DNA of 64,000 bases from Myxococcales bacterium (GTDB lineage: Bacteria > Myxococcota_A > Polyangia > Polyangiales > Polyangiaceae), in contig JAEUKE010000026.1 of assembly GCA_016794345.1 (NCBI GenBank), positions 1 to 64,000 on the forward strand, read 5' to 3'. The notes under the pieces were generated by a model. That model did no database searches. It was given only the letters and a program-made list of their open reading frames with translations, and had not been told where the DNA came from. The stretch's first letter is position 1. Each line of letters starts with the position of its first letter. Below are positions 32,829 to 41,850 of this stretch, piece by piece. A program made the position numbers and the translations under genes.

Positions 32829-34367
32829 TCAGCGGTTCGTGAGCTCTTCGCGCGCGGCGTTGGCGAGGTGCTCGTAGGGCGAGCTCGCCAGCTGAAGCAG
32901 GAGCTTTTTGCCCTGCGGGTGCTCGCGGTGATGCCGGAGGCCATTCAGGACCGCCCACATCGTGTCCTCGCTCTGGTCGGAGGCGAGCACCTGACCGTAG
33001 AAGGCAGCCGCTTGCTCGGGCTTCATCATGCTCGCGACGCCCCCCATGGCCTCGCGGCGAACGCTCGGCGAGGGGTCGTTCTGGATCGTGTGCTGGGCGA
33101 GCGGCAGGAGCTGGGGCAGCTCCGACAGGTTGAAGAACTGGAACGCCATCGCCGAGCGCACGTCCTCCTCGGGGTCCGAGAGGAGGCGCTGGACGAGCCC
33201 GAAGATGCGCTGCACCTCCCGCTTGGGCAGCCAGTTGATGCTCGAGGCGATCTCCTTGCGCACCTCGACCGCTGGGTTCGCGAGGTGCTTCTCGTAGACC
33301 GCGAAGGTGAGATCGCCCATCCCGTGGTGGTGTGCGAGGGCGAGCGTCGAGATTCCGGCCGCCTGGACCGCGGGGCTGGGGTCGCGATCGATCTGGTTCG
33401 CGACGCCGTACATGATCTGCTGGTCGTCGCGGAAGCAGGAGAACGTGCCGACGGCGGCGGTGCGCACGGTCGGGTCTTGATCCTGCGCGAGCTGGATCAC
33501 GAGCTCGCGCTTGCCCGCGAACTTCTCGGCCGCGTTGAAGCGCAGGTTGCTCGCGACCTCGCGGCGGACGTGTGGGTCGCTGTGCTGGGCGAGCTGCTGG
33601 ACGAGGTGGAAGGCGCCCTCTTCCGCGAACTTGCAGGCCGCGATGATCACCTGGTCGAACGTGGCCTGATCGAGGCCAGGCGTGTTGGCGACGGCGTAGA
33701 GCGTCTGCAGGTGCTGGGGCGTGACGCGGTTGTCGACGAGGTTGGCCCACGCCTCGAGCGCGCCTCGGCGCACCTCCACCGTGCCGCGACGCATGACGTC
33801 CGCCAGGTACGGCTCGATCTCCATGAACTGGCCGCCCTCCGAGTAGCAGGCCAGGAAGAGATCGCGGAGCGCATCGACGAGCTCGCCCTCGTTCGAGCTG
33901 CGCAGACCCGGGAAGCGGTTGAATACCTCCTCCAGGGGGAGGAGCCGGTGCTGGTCCTCGTCGGCGTCGACCACGCGGAGCTCCGCGTCTGCGCCGGGGT
34001 CCTTCACGCTCGGGATGTCCGCAGACGCGAGCACCTTGTACGAGACGTTGTGGGCGGTCGTCTCGGTGCCGTGTGGCAGCGTGAAGCGGAACGCGAACTG
34101 CTTCTGTGCACCCGGCGGCAGGTCCTCGCCGGCCGCGACGGTCTGCGTGAGCAAGACGCGGGTGTCGATGTTCGGCATCGGCGAGTCGTCACGTGACGTG
34201 ACGCAGACGTAGAGCAGCTTGACCGTGAGCTCGGTCAGCTTGAGCGGCTTCTTTCCGCCGACGAGCGTGATCTTCCCGCCGACGACGCCACCGGCCGAGG
34301 CCTGCGGCGTATCCAGCGAGAGGGTGAGACTGGTTCCGCCTCCGAACATCGAATCCAACAAGCCCAT
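32829..34367 (-). CDS. Spo0M (arrestin-like) domain fused to HEAT repeats
   Basis: A 512-residue protein. Residues 1-130 match the Spo0M/sporulation-control arrestin-like fold: LDSMFGGGTSLTLSLDTPQA, GGVVGGKITLVGGKKPLKLT, LPPGAQKQFAFRFTLPHGTE. The remaining 380 residues are about ten helical pairs of the HEAT type, for example SDPHVRREVASNLRFNAAEK, QDPTVRTAAVGTFSCFRDD and EEDVRSAMAFQFFNLSEL. No signal or membrane segment is present. Spo0M-like proteins act as cytoplasmic scaffolds in Bacillus; adding HEAT repeats suggests a docking scaffold. It is encoded next to a 1156-residue kinase on the same strand. Confidence 0.85.
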   Translation of the reverse strand: MGLLDSMFGGGTSLTLSLDTPQASAGGVVGGKITLVGGKKPLKLTELTVKLLYVCVTSRDDSPMPNIDTRVLLTQTVAAGEDLPPGAQKQFAFRFTLPHGTETTAHNVSYKVLASADIPSVKDPGADAELRVVDADEDQHRLLPLEEVFNRFPGLRSSNEGELVDALRDLFLACYSEGGQFMEIEPYLADVMRRGTVEVRRGALEAWANLVDNRVTPQHLQTLYAVANTPGLDQATFDQVIIAACKFAEEGAFHLVQQLAQHSDPHVRREVASNLRFNAAEKFAGKRELVIQLAQDQDPTVRTAAVGTFSCFRDDQQIMYGVANQIDRDPSPAVQAAGISTLALAHHHGMGDLTFAVYEKHLANPAVEVRKEIASSINWLPKREVQRIFGLVQRLLSDPEEDVRSAMAFQFFNLSELPQLLPLAQHTIQNDPSPSVRREAMGGVASMMKPEQAAAFYGQVLASDQSEDTMWAVLNGLRHHREHPQGKKLLLQLASSPYEHLANAAREELTNR

Positions 34368-34421
34368 GGCGCCTCCTCCGGTCGGGTAGGGTGCGCATCC
34401 TACGCGACGGGCCAGGCGCAG

Positions 34422-37400
34422 CTACCCTGTGAACGAGATGGGCCAGGCGGGCGGGCTCTTGAGGAGGCGCTGGGTGCGGCGGGTCCACTCGAGCTTGAGC
34501 TCGCGGGTCGAGATCCGGTTCTGCGGGAGCTTGCGGAGCGCTGCGAAGAGGAGCTCCCCTAGCTCGGCGAAGCGCGGGTCCCGCGCCAGCCCCCGGAGGC
34601 GCGGGGGCAAGCCGTCGTGGGACACGTGCGCGCTGACGAGCGCGATCTCGGTGTCGCCCTCCATGAGCAGCTCGCCCGACAGCACCTCGTAGGCGAGGCA
34701 CGCAAACGCGTAGACGTCGGCGGCCATCGGGGTCGGCTCTGCTTCGCTCGGCGCCACGCCCCAGACCTCGGGCGGTGAGTACGGAGCCGACCCGCACCCA
34801 GGGCGGAGGTTGCGGCCGGCCAGACCGAAGTCCACGAGGACCGCCGTCTGCCCGCCGCGCAGGAGGACGTTCGCGGGCTTGAGATCGAGGTGGCCGACAC
34901 CCGCCTCGTGCATGGCCACGAGCCCGTCGAGGACCTCGCCGAGCGCGTGCACCGCGCGCGGCACGTCGAGCCCCTGCGTCTCGATCAGTCGTTCGAGGTT
35001 GGGTCCCTCGACGAGCTCCATGACGAGGATCGGCTTGGGCCGCGCCGCGAGATCGAACGAGACGAACTTGGCGAGGCAGGGATGTGACGGCAGCGACATC
35101 AGCGCCGACGCCTCCGCCCGGAAGTGCGCGAGGAACTGCGCCTCCGACAGGTGCCGCGCGGCGTTCTCGTTGTAGTCGGGGACCTTGAGCGCGAAGCGCT
35201 CGGCCGAAGGGTCGTGGCGATCCTCGACGCGGGTCACCACGAATACCGAGCTCACGCCGCCCGCGCCGAGCGCGCGCTCCACGTAGAACGCGCCGAGCAC
35301 GCGGCGCGGCGGGAGCCACGCCGGCAGCTCGGCGGCGGGCGATGCGTCCGGGCGCCGGTTCTCCGCCGCGCCCGCCTGTTTGGTCGGCAGGTTGCCGACC
35401 GCGCGGGCGACCGCGGTGACGATGTCGCCGAGGGGGCCGGGGATCCCGATCGCGAGCGTGTGTGCCGCGTCCGCGTGCGCCGCTTCACCGGCCTTCTCCC
35501 CCGAGGCGCTCTCCCTCGCGACGAGGCTGGAGAGGGTGCGGCTCGCCGCGGGCGGGACGCCTTCGTCGGAGAGCGCGTCGAGCGCGCGGGCTCGCGCGCC
35601 GGCGTGGATCTGCGCCAGCGCGTGCGCGGCGTTCTCGAGCGTGAGCACGGTGTCCGAGTCCGCGCCCTGCGGCGCGAGATCCCCGAGCGTCTCCGCGGCC
35701 CCGACCGCCCCGGCCGCGTGATGCAACCGGATGAGGACCGACCGCAGCGCGTCGGCGCGCGCGGTCCCGACCTCTGCGAGGCCGTCGGTCAAGGCCAGGA
35801 GGGCCGCGAGCGCGCCCGGCGGGACGCGATCGGTCCGCTCGGGGGCGGGCGGGAAGAGCGAGTCCGACGGCTCCGCCGGCGCCCGCGCCGGCGCCTCGAG
35901 CGCGCGGACGAGGTCCGCGAAGCGCGAGACGAGGCCGCGGAAGTCGGGGTCCATCGAGGCCTCCCCGAGCGTCGCGAGGTCCCGGGCAGCCTCGAACACC
36001 CCGGTGGCGACGAGCACCGTGTCCGAGACGTCACACGCGCCGGCGCGCGTGAGCGCGTCGAGGGAGCGCGCGAAGGTCGCCATCAGCGCCCGGCGGAGCG
36101 GCGGCGGCGCGCCCCGCTCGAAGCAGGCCTCGAGCTCGCGCAAGGCCGTGCGCCACCGGCCGAGCGGCGCCTCGGCGACGCCGTCTTCGCCGCGGCTCAG
36201 GGTGTCGCTGTCGAGCAAGTGGAGCAGCGCGCGGAGGCGCGCCAGGTGCAAGATGACATGTTTGTCATTCGGATCTGCCCCGGAGACGACCTCGCGATCC
36301 AGGACGAACGAGAAGACCCGGTCACGCAGGAGATCGAGGGTCTCTTCGCTCGCCCGCACGCGCTCCGGCCGGTTGTCGAGGTGGAGCAGCGAGGGCAGGG
36401 TGCTGGTCTCGAGGAGCGCCATGTCGAGGTCGCGGATGACGCCGAACGAGGTCCGGCGGCCCAGCGCTCCGGGGTCGGAGTCGTACGCCTGGCCTTCGAC
36501 CGCGAAGAGCGCCTCGACCGTCCCCTTGGCCGACTCGAAGAGGGCGAGGCCTCGCTCGTGGGCGGCCCGGGCACCCTCGGTCGCAAACGCCGCGAGCGCC
36601 TGATCGAGCTGAGCGAGCAACGTGTGTGTCTCCGCGTGATCGGGGGCGAGGGCGCGCGAGAGCTCCGCGCGCAGGGCGACCGCGCCGTCGTCGAACGCGG
36701 GCTTCGCCGCTCGCTGCAACCGATCCAGCAAGGTCGGCGCGTGCCGCTCGAAGAGCGTCGAGTCGCCGACGTCGCGCCGGAGCGCGATCAAGCCCTCCGC
36801 GAGGTCCTCCGCCGACCCGCCAGCCGCGAGCTCGAAGAGCTCGGTCGCCGCCTCGGGCTCGCTCTCGACCGCCCGCGCGAGGCCGAGCACGAACGGGAGG
36901 ACGGCGCCGGGGTCGCGGCTGGTGAGGCCCTCTCGGAAGGCTCGGCTCGCGAGCTTGATGGCGAGGTCCGGCTTGGACACCGCGACGCCGCCGAGGGCGC
37001 CGGCCGCTCGTCTCCATTCGGTCGGTGAGTGCTCGGGCCGCAGCTCCTCTTCGAGGCTCGCGCAGCCGGCTTCGTAAAATGGCAGGAGCAGTCCGCGCGC
37101 GATCGCCACGTGCCTCCACACGAGCGGCTCTCGATCTCCGAGCAGGCGCGTCCACACGCTCTCGAGCATGCCGTCGGGGCCGACGAGGCGGAGCGCGGAG
37201 CGATCCCCCAGCGTCGCGCGCCGAACCGCCTCGCGCGCCGCGCGCTCCAGGAGCCGCGCAGCGAGGCGGCGCTCCGAGAGCGAGCGGGTCGACCGCTGGA
37301 CGATGTACTCGCGCGCGAGCTGCCGGCGCGAGGCGATGCCGAGGGCGAGCGCGCCGTCGTTCACGCCGTGGGCCAGCGGCAGCTCCACCAGGAGCGAGAC

Positions 37401-37892
37401 GCGGGCGACGATCGGCTGACTGGTGAGGCCCTTGCCACCCGCGCGGGCCATGAGCGCGCTCATCGCGGCGAACGTCTCCGCGCTGCCGGCGAGCAAGCGC
37501 GACAGGACCCGGCGGCCGAGATCGCGCTGCTCGGCGGACGCGGGCAGGGCCGCGGCGAGCTGGTACAGCGCGCAGCCGGCAGGCCCCGGGTCGAGCCAGT
37601 CGAGATCGTCGAACAGGCCAGCCTCCATGGCCACGGCCACGGCTCGCTGGAGCGCCTCGGGGCGCAGGCCCTCGAGCGGGCCGGGCCCTTCTTCGGACGC
37701 CGTTCGCGCGAGCGCGGCCATCGCTTGCCTGAAGATGACTCTTCTGTCAGCAGGCTTCAGCGTGTCGAGCCCGATGAGGCTGGCGCCGAACGACGCCTGC
37801 GAGCGAGTCCTGGGGACGAGGCTCGGGGGGCGCCGCGGAGCAGGCTCGGCCTCGGCTTCGGCGCTGGGCGGGGATTGGTCGTCGACAGTCAC
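34422..37892 (-). CDS. Large protein with C-terminal serine/threonine kinase domain
   Basis: A 1156-residue protein starting at GTG 37892. The first 860 residues are predicted alpha-helical, with repeated short helices and no recognised domain. The kinase domain occupies about 866-1140: GAGGVSSVF loop, ALKV lysine, HLDLKPAN in place of HRDLKPEN (Asp1003 retained), VDFGLAGRN and APYSPPEVWG. Having the kinase at the C-terminus with a very large N-terminal partner is unusual in this window. No membrane helix is visible, so it is cytoplasmic. The HLD form removes the Arg that normally senses activation-loop phosphate. Confidence 0.88.
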   Translation of the reverse strand: MTVDDQSPPSAEAEAEPAPRRPPSLVPRTRSQASFGASLIGLDTLKPADRRVIFRQAMAALARTASEEGPGPLEGLRPEALQRAVAVAMEAGLFDDLDWLDPGPAGCALYQLAAALPASAEQRDLGRRVLSRLLAGSAETFAAMSALMARAGGKGLTSQPIVARVSLLVELPLAHGVNDGALALGIASRRQLAREYIVQRSTRSLSERRLAARLLERAAREAVRRATLGDRSALRLVGPDGMLESVWTRLLGDREPLVWRHVAIARGLLLPFYEAGCASLEEELRPEHSPTEWRRAAGALGGVAVSKPDLAIKLASRAFREGLTSRDPGAVLPFVLGLARAVESEPEAATELFELAAGGSAEDLAEGLIALRRDVGDSTLFERHAPTLLDRLQRAAKPAFDDGAVALRAELSRALAPDHAETHTLLAQLDQALAAFATEGARAAHERGLALFESAKGTVEALFAVEGQAYDSDPGALGRRTSFGVIRDLDMALLETSTLPSLLHLDNRPERVRASEETLDLLRDRVFSFVLDREVVSGADPNDKHVILHLARLRALLHLLDSDTLSRGEDGVAEAPLGRWRTALRELEACFERGAPPPLRRALMATFARSLDALTRAGACDVSDTVLVATGVFEAARDLATLGEASMDPDFRGLVSRFADLVRALEAPARAPAEPSDSLFPPAPERTDRVPPGALAALLALTDGLAEVGTARADALRSVLIRLHHAAGAVGAAETLGDLAPQGADSDTVLTLENAAHALAQIHAGARARALDALSDEGVPPAASRTLSSLVARESASGEKAGEAAHADAAHTLAIGIPGPLGDIVTAVARAVGNLPTKQAGAAENRRPDASPAAELPAWLPPRRVLGAFYVERALGAGGVSSVFVVTRVEDRHDPSAERFALKVPDYNENAARHLSEAQFLAHFRAEASALMSLPSHPCLAKFVSFDLAARPKPILVMELVEGPNLERLIETQGLDVPRAVHALGEVLDGLVAMHEAGVGHLDLKPANVLLRGGQTAVLVDFGLAGRNLRPGCGSAPYSPPEVWGVAPSEAEPTPMAADVYAFACLAYEVLSGELLMEGDTEIALVSAHVSHDGLPPRLRGLARDPRFAELGELLFAALRKLPQNRISTRELKLEWTRRTQRLLKSPPAWPISFTG

Positions 37893-37962
37893 CTTCGGTG
37901 GTCCGGGCGAAACGTCTCGATCCTACACGAGGAGCTGCCGGCGAATCGCCGAGGCGTGCTCC

Positions 37963-37984
37963 GTTACGTAACAACATGTATCCT
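37963..37984. promoter_or_regulatory. Perfect palindrome and putative -10 between divergent genes
   Basis: GTTACGTAAC (37963-37972) is a perfect 10-bp palindrome in an otherwise very GC-rich interval of 111 bp between the kinase (37892, -) and the TPR-like protein (38004, +). TATCCT at 37979-37984 is a reasonable -10 for the + gene, which would place the palindrome just upstream of it, where a repressor could act. This is inferred by eye. Confidence 0.35.
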
Positions 37985-38003
37985 AGGGAGAGACTAGTTA
38001 TCC

Positions 38004-38999
38004 ATGCGAGGCTTTCCGACACTCTGGCTGGTCTTCGGCGCGATCGTTCTCTCGCTCCTTCCGTCCGCCGCCTCGGCGGGGGAGGCCGAGGCGCGGACCC
38101 TGTTCGCGGAAGGACGGCAACTTCGCGAACAGGGTAAGTGCCGCGAGGCGATCCTCGCGTTCAAGAAGTCGCTCGAGACCTACCCGGAGGGGCTCGGGGC
38201 CATGCGGAACATCGCCGAGTGCGAGGAGGAGCTCGGGCGCTTCGCCGCCGCCCGCCGCACCTGGCGCGACCTCGGCCTGGCCGTCGTCCGCTCTGGCGAG
38301 GCTCGTTACGAGGGCTGGGAGCGCCACGCCGACGAGGCCCGCGCTCGCCTCGAGCCGCGTGTTCCGAAGCTCACGGTGACGCTTCGAGGCGAGGGGCGCG
38401 TGCTGATCAACGGCCTGCCGTTCGACCCGCGGCTGCTCGGCACCGAGCTCGAGCAGGACGTCGGCCGCGTGGAGCTCGTGCTCGAGGACACGGGGGCCGT
38501 CCCGCAGTCTCGTTCTCTGGCTCTCGAAGAAGGGCAGCGCTACCGGGTCGAGCTGCAGGCGCGGCCGGCCGCAGCGAAGGGCGCCGCCGCCCCGACGACG
38601 CCTCCGCCCGCACGCGGTCCGACGCGCTCGGAGCAGGGGCCTTCCGGCCTGATGATCGGCGGCATCGTCTCGATGGCCGTGGGAGGCGCGGCGCTCGCCG
38701 GGATGGGCGTGGCGCTCGGGTTCTACGAGGGCGCCCTCTCGGACGTGGAGTCTGCGTGTCCCGACTACGAGAACACGCCCTGTCGGGTGGACGTGACGGA
38801 CTCCGTGGATTCGGGCCAGGCGGCCTCGGCCGCGGTGAACGTGCTCGCGGTCGCCGGTGGCGTCGGGCTCGCGACGGGCGTCGTCCTCCTGGTGGTCGAC
38901 GCGACCTCCGCCCCCTCGGACGGGGAGAAGGCGGCCGCCTTGCCCTTCGTCGCCCCGCTCCCGGGCGGGGCCTTCGCCGGCCTGGTGGGCTCCTTTTGA
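38004..38999 (+). CDS. Exported TPR/PEGA-like membrane protein
   Basis: A 331-residue protein with a signal peptide (WLVFGAIVLSLLPSAASA). A TPR-like N-terminus follows (ARTLFAEGRQLREQGKCREA, SLETYPEGLGAMRNIAECEE), then a PEGA-like beta section (VTLRGEGRVLINGLPFDPRL), a Pro-rich linker, and two hydrophobic helices near the C-terminus (GGIVSMAVGGAALAGMGVAL and AAVNVLAVAGGVGLATGVVL). Proteins of this design are frequent companions of Hanks-type kinases in myxobacteria. It is divergent from the 1156-residue kinase gene and may share control at 37963-37984. Confidence 0.8.
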   Translation: MRGFPTLWLVFGAIVLSLLPSAASAGEAEARTLFAEGRQLREQGKCREAILAFKKSLETYPEGLGAMRNIAECEEELGRFAAARRTWRDLGLAVVRSGEARYEGWERHADEARARLEPRVPKLTVTLRGEGRVLINGLPFDPRLLGTELEQDVGRVELVLEDTGAVPQSRSLALEEGQRYRVELQARPAAAKGAAAPTTPPPARGPTRSEQGPSGLMIGGIVSMAVGGAALAGMGVALGFYEGALSDVESACPDYENTPCRVDVTDSVDSGQAASAAVNVLAVAGGVGLATGVVLLVVDATSAPSDGEKAAALPFVAPLPGGAFAGLVGSF

Positions 39000-39032
39000 C
39001 CCGACCTTCTGCTGCGGCGTACCCTTCGACCC

Positions 39033-39446
39033 ATGTCGGACAGGCCGACCTTCCCCGAGATCTACATGACGCTGGCGCGCGCGCTGGCCGCGCGCTCCAC
39101 GTGTGTCGTCGAGCGCGTCGGAACGGTGATCACGAGCGTGGACTTCAGGAAGGTCCTGGCCATCGGCTACACGGGCAACGCGAGCGGGCTGCCGAACCGC
39201 TGCGACAGCGACGGTCCCGACTGCGGGTGCCTGCACGCGGAGGAGAACGCGATCATTCACTGCGACGCCCCCCGGAGCGAGCCCAAGATCGTCTTCTCCA
39301 CGCGCCTGCCTTGCCGAGCCTGCGCCAAGCGTCTCATCAACCTCGGCGGTGTGCAGGACCTCTACGTCCCGCCCTCCGAGCAGACGGACGCTTCGATCGT
39401 CGAGCTCTGCGGGTCGGTGGGGATCCGCGTCCACACCAGCGGCTGA
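39033..39446 (+). CDS. dCMP/cytidine deaminase-family (ComEB-like) protein
   Basis: A 137-residue zinc hydrolase. HAEEN (His68, Glu70) and PCRAC (Cys94, Cys97) form the deaminase site, and the segment NRCDSDGPDCGC before HAE matches the additional cysteine loop of deoxycytidylate deaminases. The N-terminus EIYMTLARALAARSTCVVER, then VGTVITSVD, is typical of the ComEB/dCMP group. Known members convert dCMP to dUMP for thymidylate synthesis or support DNA uptake. It is at the short end of the family. It converges with a kinase gene whose stop lies 6 bp away. Confidence 0.88.
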   Translation: MSDRPTFPEIYMTLARALAARSTCVVERVGTVITSVDFRKVLAIGYTGNASGLPNRCDSDGPDCGCLHAEENAIIHCDAPRSEPKIVFSTRLPCRACAKRLINLGGVQDLYVPPSEQTDASIVELCGSVGIRVHTSG

Positions 39447-39451
39447 GGCGA

Positions 39452-40417
39452 TCAGCCTCGAAAGCCTTTGCGGGCGAGGGTCTTCTTGACGAGGCTCTCG
39501 GCCAGCGGGTTCAGCGGTCCGTAGCGGTCGTCCGGCGGGTTGCTCGGACGGCCTGTCTCCAGGTCGTCCTCGATGTCGCCCCGCGCGAGGAGCCTCAACG
39601 TCATCGAGACCTCGCGCATGCTCGCCGGACGATCCTCCGGCTTCTTCCGCAACATGCGCAGGACGAGCGCCTCGAGCGCCGGCGCGATCTCCTCGCGAAG
39701 CCAGGAGGGTGGCGGCGGCGGCGAGAGGAGCTGGTGGCCGAGCGTCACCACCTGGTCGTCGCTCGCGAACGGATGGTGGCCAGTGAGCGCCAGGAACATG
39801 ACGAGCCCGAGCGCGTAGATGTCCGCGCGCGCGTCGATGGCGTCGCCGGTGATCTGCTCCGGCGCCACGTAGGAAGGCGTCCCGACGAGGAGGCCCGAGC
39901 CGGTGATCTGGCTCTTTTCGACGCGGGCGAGGCCGAAGTCGAGGAGCTTCGCCACCGGTCGAGGTCCCTCGCACAAGAACACGTTCTCCGGCTTCACGTC
40001 GCGGTGAACGATGCCGGCCTTGTGCACGGCGCCGAGCCCGTCCGCGAGCTGGCCGATGATCTCGTAGAACGTTGTGAGCTCGAGCGTCTTGCCGTTCCCG
40101 AGCGCGCTGTCGAGCGTCTCGCCGGTCAGGAGCTCCATCGCGAAGTAGGCCGGTCCTTTCCCCTCGTGAGGCCAGTCCAGGAGGGTGACCACGTTCGGAT
40201 GACAGACGTCGCGGAGCACGCGCCACTCGCGCTCGAAGCGCGCCATGAGCGCGGGGTTCTGGGCGCGCTCCTCCCCGAGCACCTTCAGCGCGACGCGCTG
40301 GCCCGTGCGCGTATCGAGCGCTCGAAACACCTCGGCCATGCCTCCCTTGCCGAGCTTCTCCTCGACCAGGTAGACGCCGAGACGCTGCCCCGAGAGCCCC
40401 GCGACGGTCGAGACCAC
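39452..40417 (-). CDS. Soluble serine/threonine protein kinase
   Basis: About 321 residues from the GTG at 40417 (VVSTVAGLSGQRLGVYLVEE); a TTG at 40441 is an alternative. The kinase domain is complete: LGKGGMAEVF, VALKVLGEE, HRDVKPEN, LLDFGLAR and GTPSYVAPEQ. The tail after the kinase is short (EDDLETGRPSNPPDDRYGPL) with no membrane helix, so this is a cytosolic kinase. It is divergent from the kinase at 40516, with 98 bp between starts, and is part of the kinase cluster at 34-50 kb. Confidence 0.92.
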   Translation of the reverse strand: MVSTVAGLSGQRLGVYLVEEKLGKGGMAEVFRALDTRTGQRVALKVLGEERAQNPALMARFEREWRVLRDVCHPNVVTLLDWPHEGKGPAYFAMELLTGETLDSALGNGKTLELTTFYEIIGQLADGLGAVHKAGIVHRDVKPENVFLCEGPRPVAKLLDFGLARVEKSQITGSGLLVGTPSYVAPEQITGDAIDARADIYALGLVMFLALTGHHPFASDDQVVTLGHQLLSPPPPPSWLREEIAPALEALVLRMLRKKPEDRPASMREVSMTLRLLARGDIEDDLETGRPSNPPDDRYGPLNPLAESLVKKTLARKGFRG

Positions 40418-40515
40418 GGCTTCACTATAGCCGACACCCAAGCCGCGATCGGATCGATCGCACGACGGGAGGTCGCGCGGGCGTTTCGCCTGGGTGAACC
40501 TCGGGACCTATACTC

Positions 40516-41850
40516 ATGACGGTGCCCGCTCCTGAACGGTCCCTCGAGCTCGCGGCCGGCGTCGTCGTGGCGAAGCGGTACACGCTGCAGCACGAGCTGG
40601 GGCGCGGCGCCGCGGGCGCCGTCTGGGAGGCGGAGCACAACCTCCTTCTCTCGCGCGTGGCGATCAAGTTTCTCCACGCCACGTCCCTCGCGACCGAGGC
40701 GCAGATCGATACGCTGCTCGAGCGATTTCGGTTTGAGGCGCAAATTTCTGCGCGCCTCGCCGCCGTGACCGATCGCATCGTTGCGGTCCACGACGCCGGG
40801 CTCTTCCGAGGCGTGCCCTTCATCGTGATGGAGCTCGCGCCAGGAGAGACGCTCGACGACGCGATCCAGCGGGCGCCGCTGCCGCCGAAGGAGGTCGCGC
40901 GTGTCCTCGATCAGCTCGCGGAGGCGGTGGACGCGGCCCATCGAGCGGGGCTCGCGCACCGGGACATCAAGCCCGCGAACGTGCTCTGTCAGAGCGGCGA
41001 CCGCGGCGGCTACAAGCTGGCGGACTTCGGCGTGGCCAAGCTCTTTCGTGACACCTCGTTGAAGCTCGACTCGCCCAAGCAGACGACAGCCAACGTGCTC
41101 GTCGGATCACCGGCGTACATGTGCCCCGAGTACGTCTCCGGGACACCGACGACGAACGGCGCCGGAGACCTCTGGGCGATGGCCGTGCTCGCTTACGAGG
41201 CGCTCACCCAGATGCTGCCGTTCGACGGGGAGGCGTTCATGCAGGTCGCCATGGCGATCGTGGCCGGACGATTCGTCCCGCCGTCCCATCGGGTCGGGGG
41301 GCTCGGACCCGAGATCGACGCGTTCTTCGTGCGCGCGCTTTCGCTCGACCCCGCGGCGAGGTTCTCGACCGCCGGCGATCTCGCGCGGGCGTTCCGTGCG
41401 GCGCTCGAGGCAAACGCGACGCCTGCCGCAGTGCGGGCGCCCGCGACGAGCTCCGTCGAGCCGATCCTCGACGAAGTCGTGCCGGCGCGCCGCCCGCCGG
41501 GCCGCGCGCTGTTGCTGGCGGGCCTCGGCCTGGCGGTCGCGCTCGGCGTCGCGGGTGTGTGGCGGGTCTTTCTCTCGGGCGCCGAGAGCGCCGCGGCCCC
41601 CGCGGCCCCGGCGCCCGAGGCGCCGGCCTCGTCGACGGCGGTCGCGCCGTCCCCGTCACCTCCGCGGACGGTCGATCCGCAGCCGACCAGCGACGCCATC
41701 GATCTCGCCGACATCCCTTCCGCGGCTCCGTCACACGCCCCGGCCCCCGAGCCCTCCACGCGGCCGAAGCCGAGCACCCCCCAGCCGATCGACGAGCCGA
41801 GCGCGCCGCGCCGCCCCACTCGAAAGCCCGATCCGAGCGACGTATTGTGA
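40516..41850 (+). CDS. Membrane serine/threonine kinase
   Basis: A 444-residue kinase. Motifs: LGRGAAGAVWEAEHN (Ala in place of the second loop Gly), VAIKFLHAT, HRDIKPAN, LADFGVAKLF and GSPAYMCPEY. One membrane helix lies at about residue 330 (ALLLAGLGLAVALGVAGVW), followed by a Pro/Ala/Ser-rich exterior tail of roughly 90 residues without a folded domain. Its stop overlaps the GTG of a second kinase gene, so the two kinases are made together in a fixed ratio and probably interact. The tail may be only a spacer. Confidence 0.92.
   Translation: MTVPAPERSLELAAGVVVAKRYTLQHELGRGAAGAVWEAEHNLLLSRVAIKFLHATSLATEAQIDTLLERFRFEAQISARLAAVTDRIVAVHDAGLFRGVPFIVMELAPGETLDDAIQRAPLPPKEVARVLDQLAEAVDAAHRAGLAHRDIKPANVLCQSGDRGGYKLADFGVAKLFRDTSLKLDSPKQTTANVLVGSPAYMCPEYVSGTPTTNGAGDLWAMAVLAYEALTQMLPFDGEAFMQVAMAIVAGRFVPPSHRVGGLGPEIDAFFVRALSLDPAARFSTAGDLARAFRAALEANATPAAVRAPATSSVEPILDEVVPARRPPGRALLLAGLGLAVALGVAGVWRVFLSGAESAAAPAAPAPEAPASSTAVAPSPSPPRTVDPQPTSDAIDLADIPSAAPSHAPAPEPSTRPKPSTPQPIDEPSAPRRPTRKPDPSDVL

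Noticed and set aside
41121-41846. 5' part of the 551-residue + ORF before the second tandem kinase
   Set aside because: It runs in the wrong frame over the first kinase; the real start is GTG 41847 overlapping the preceding stop.
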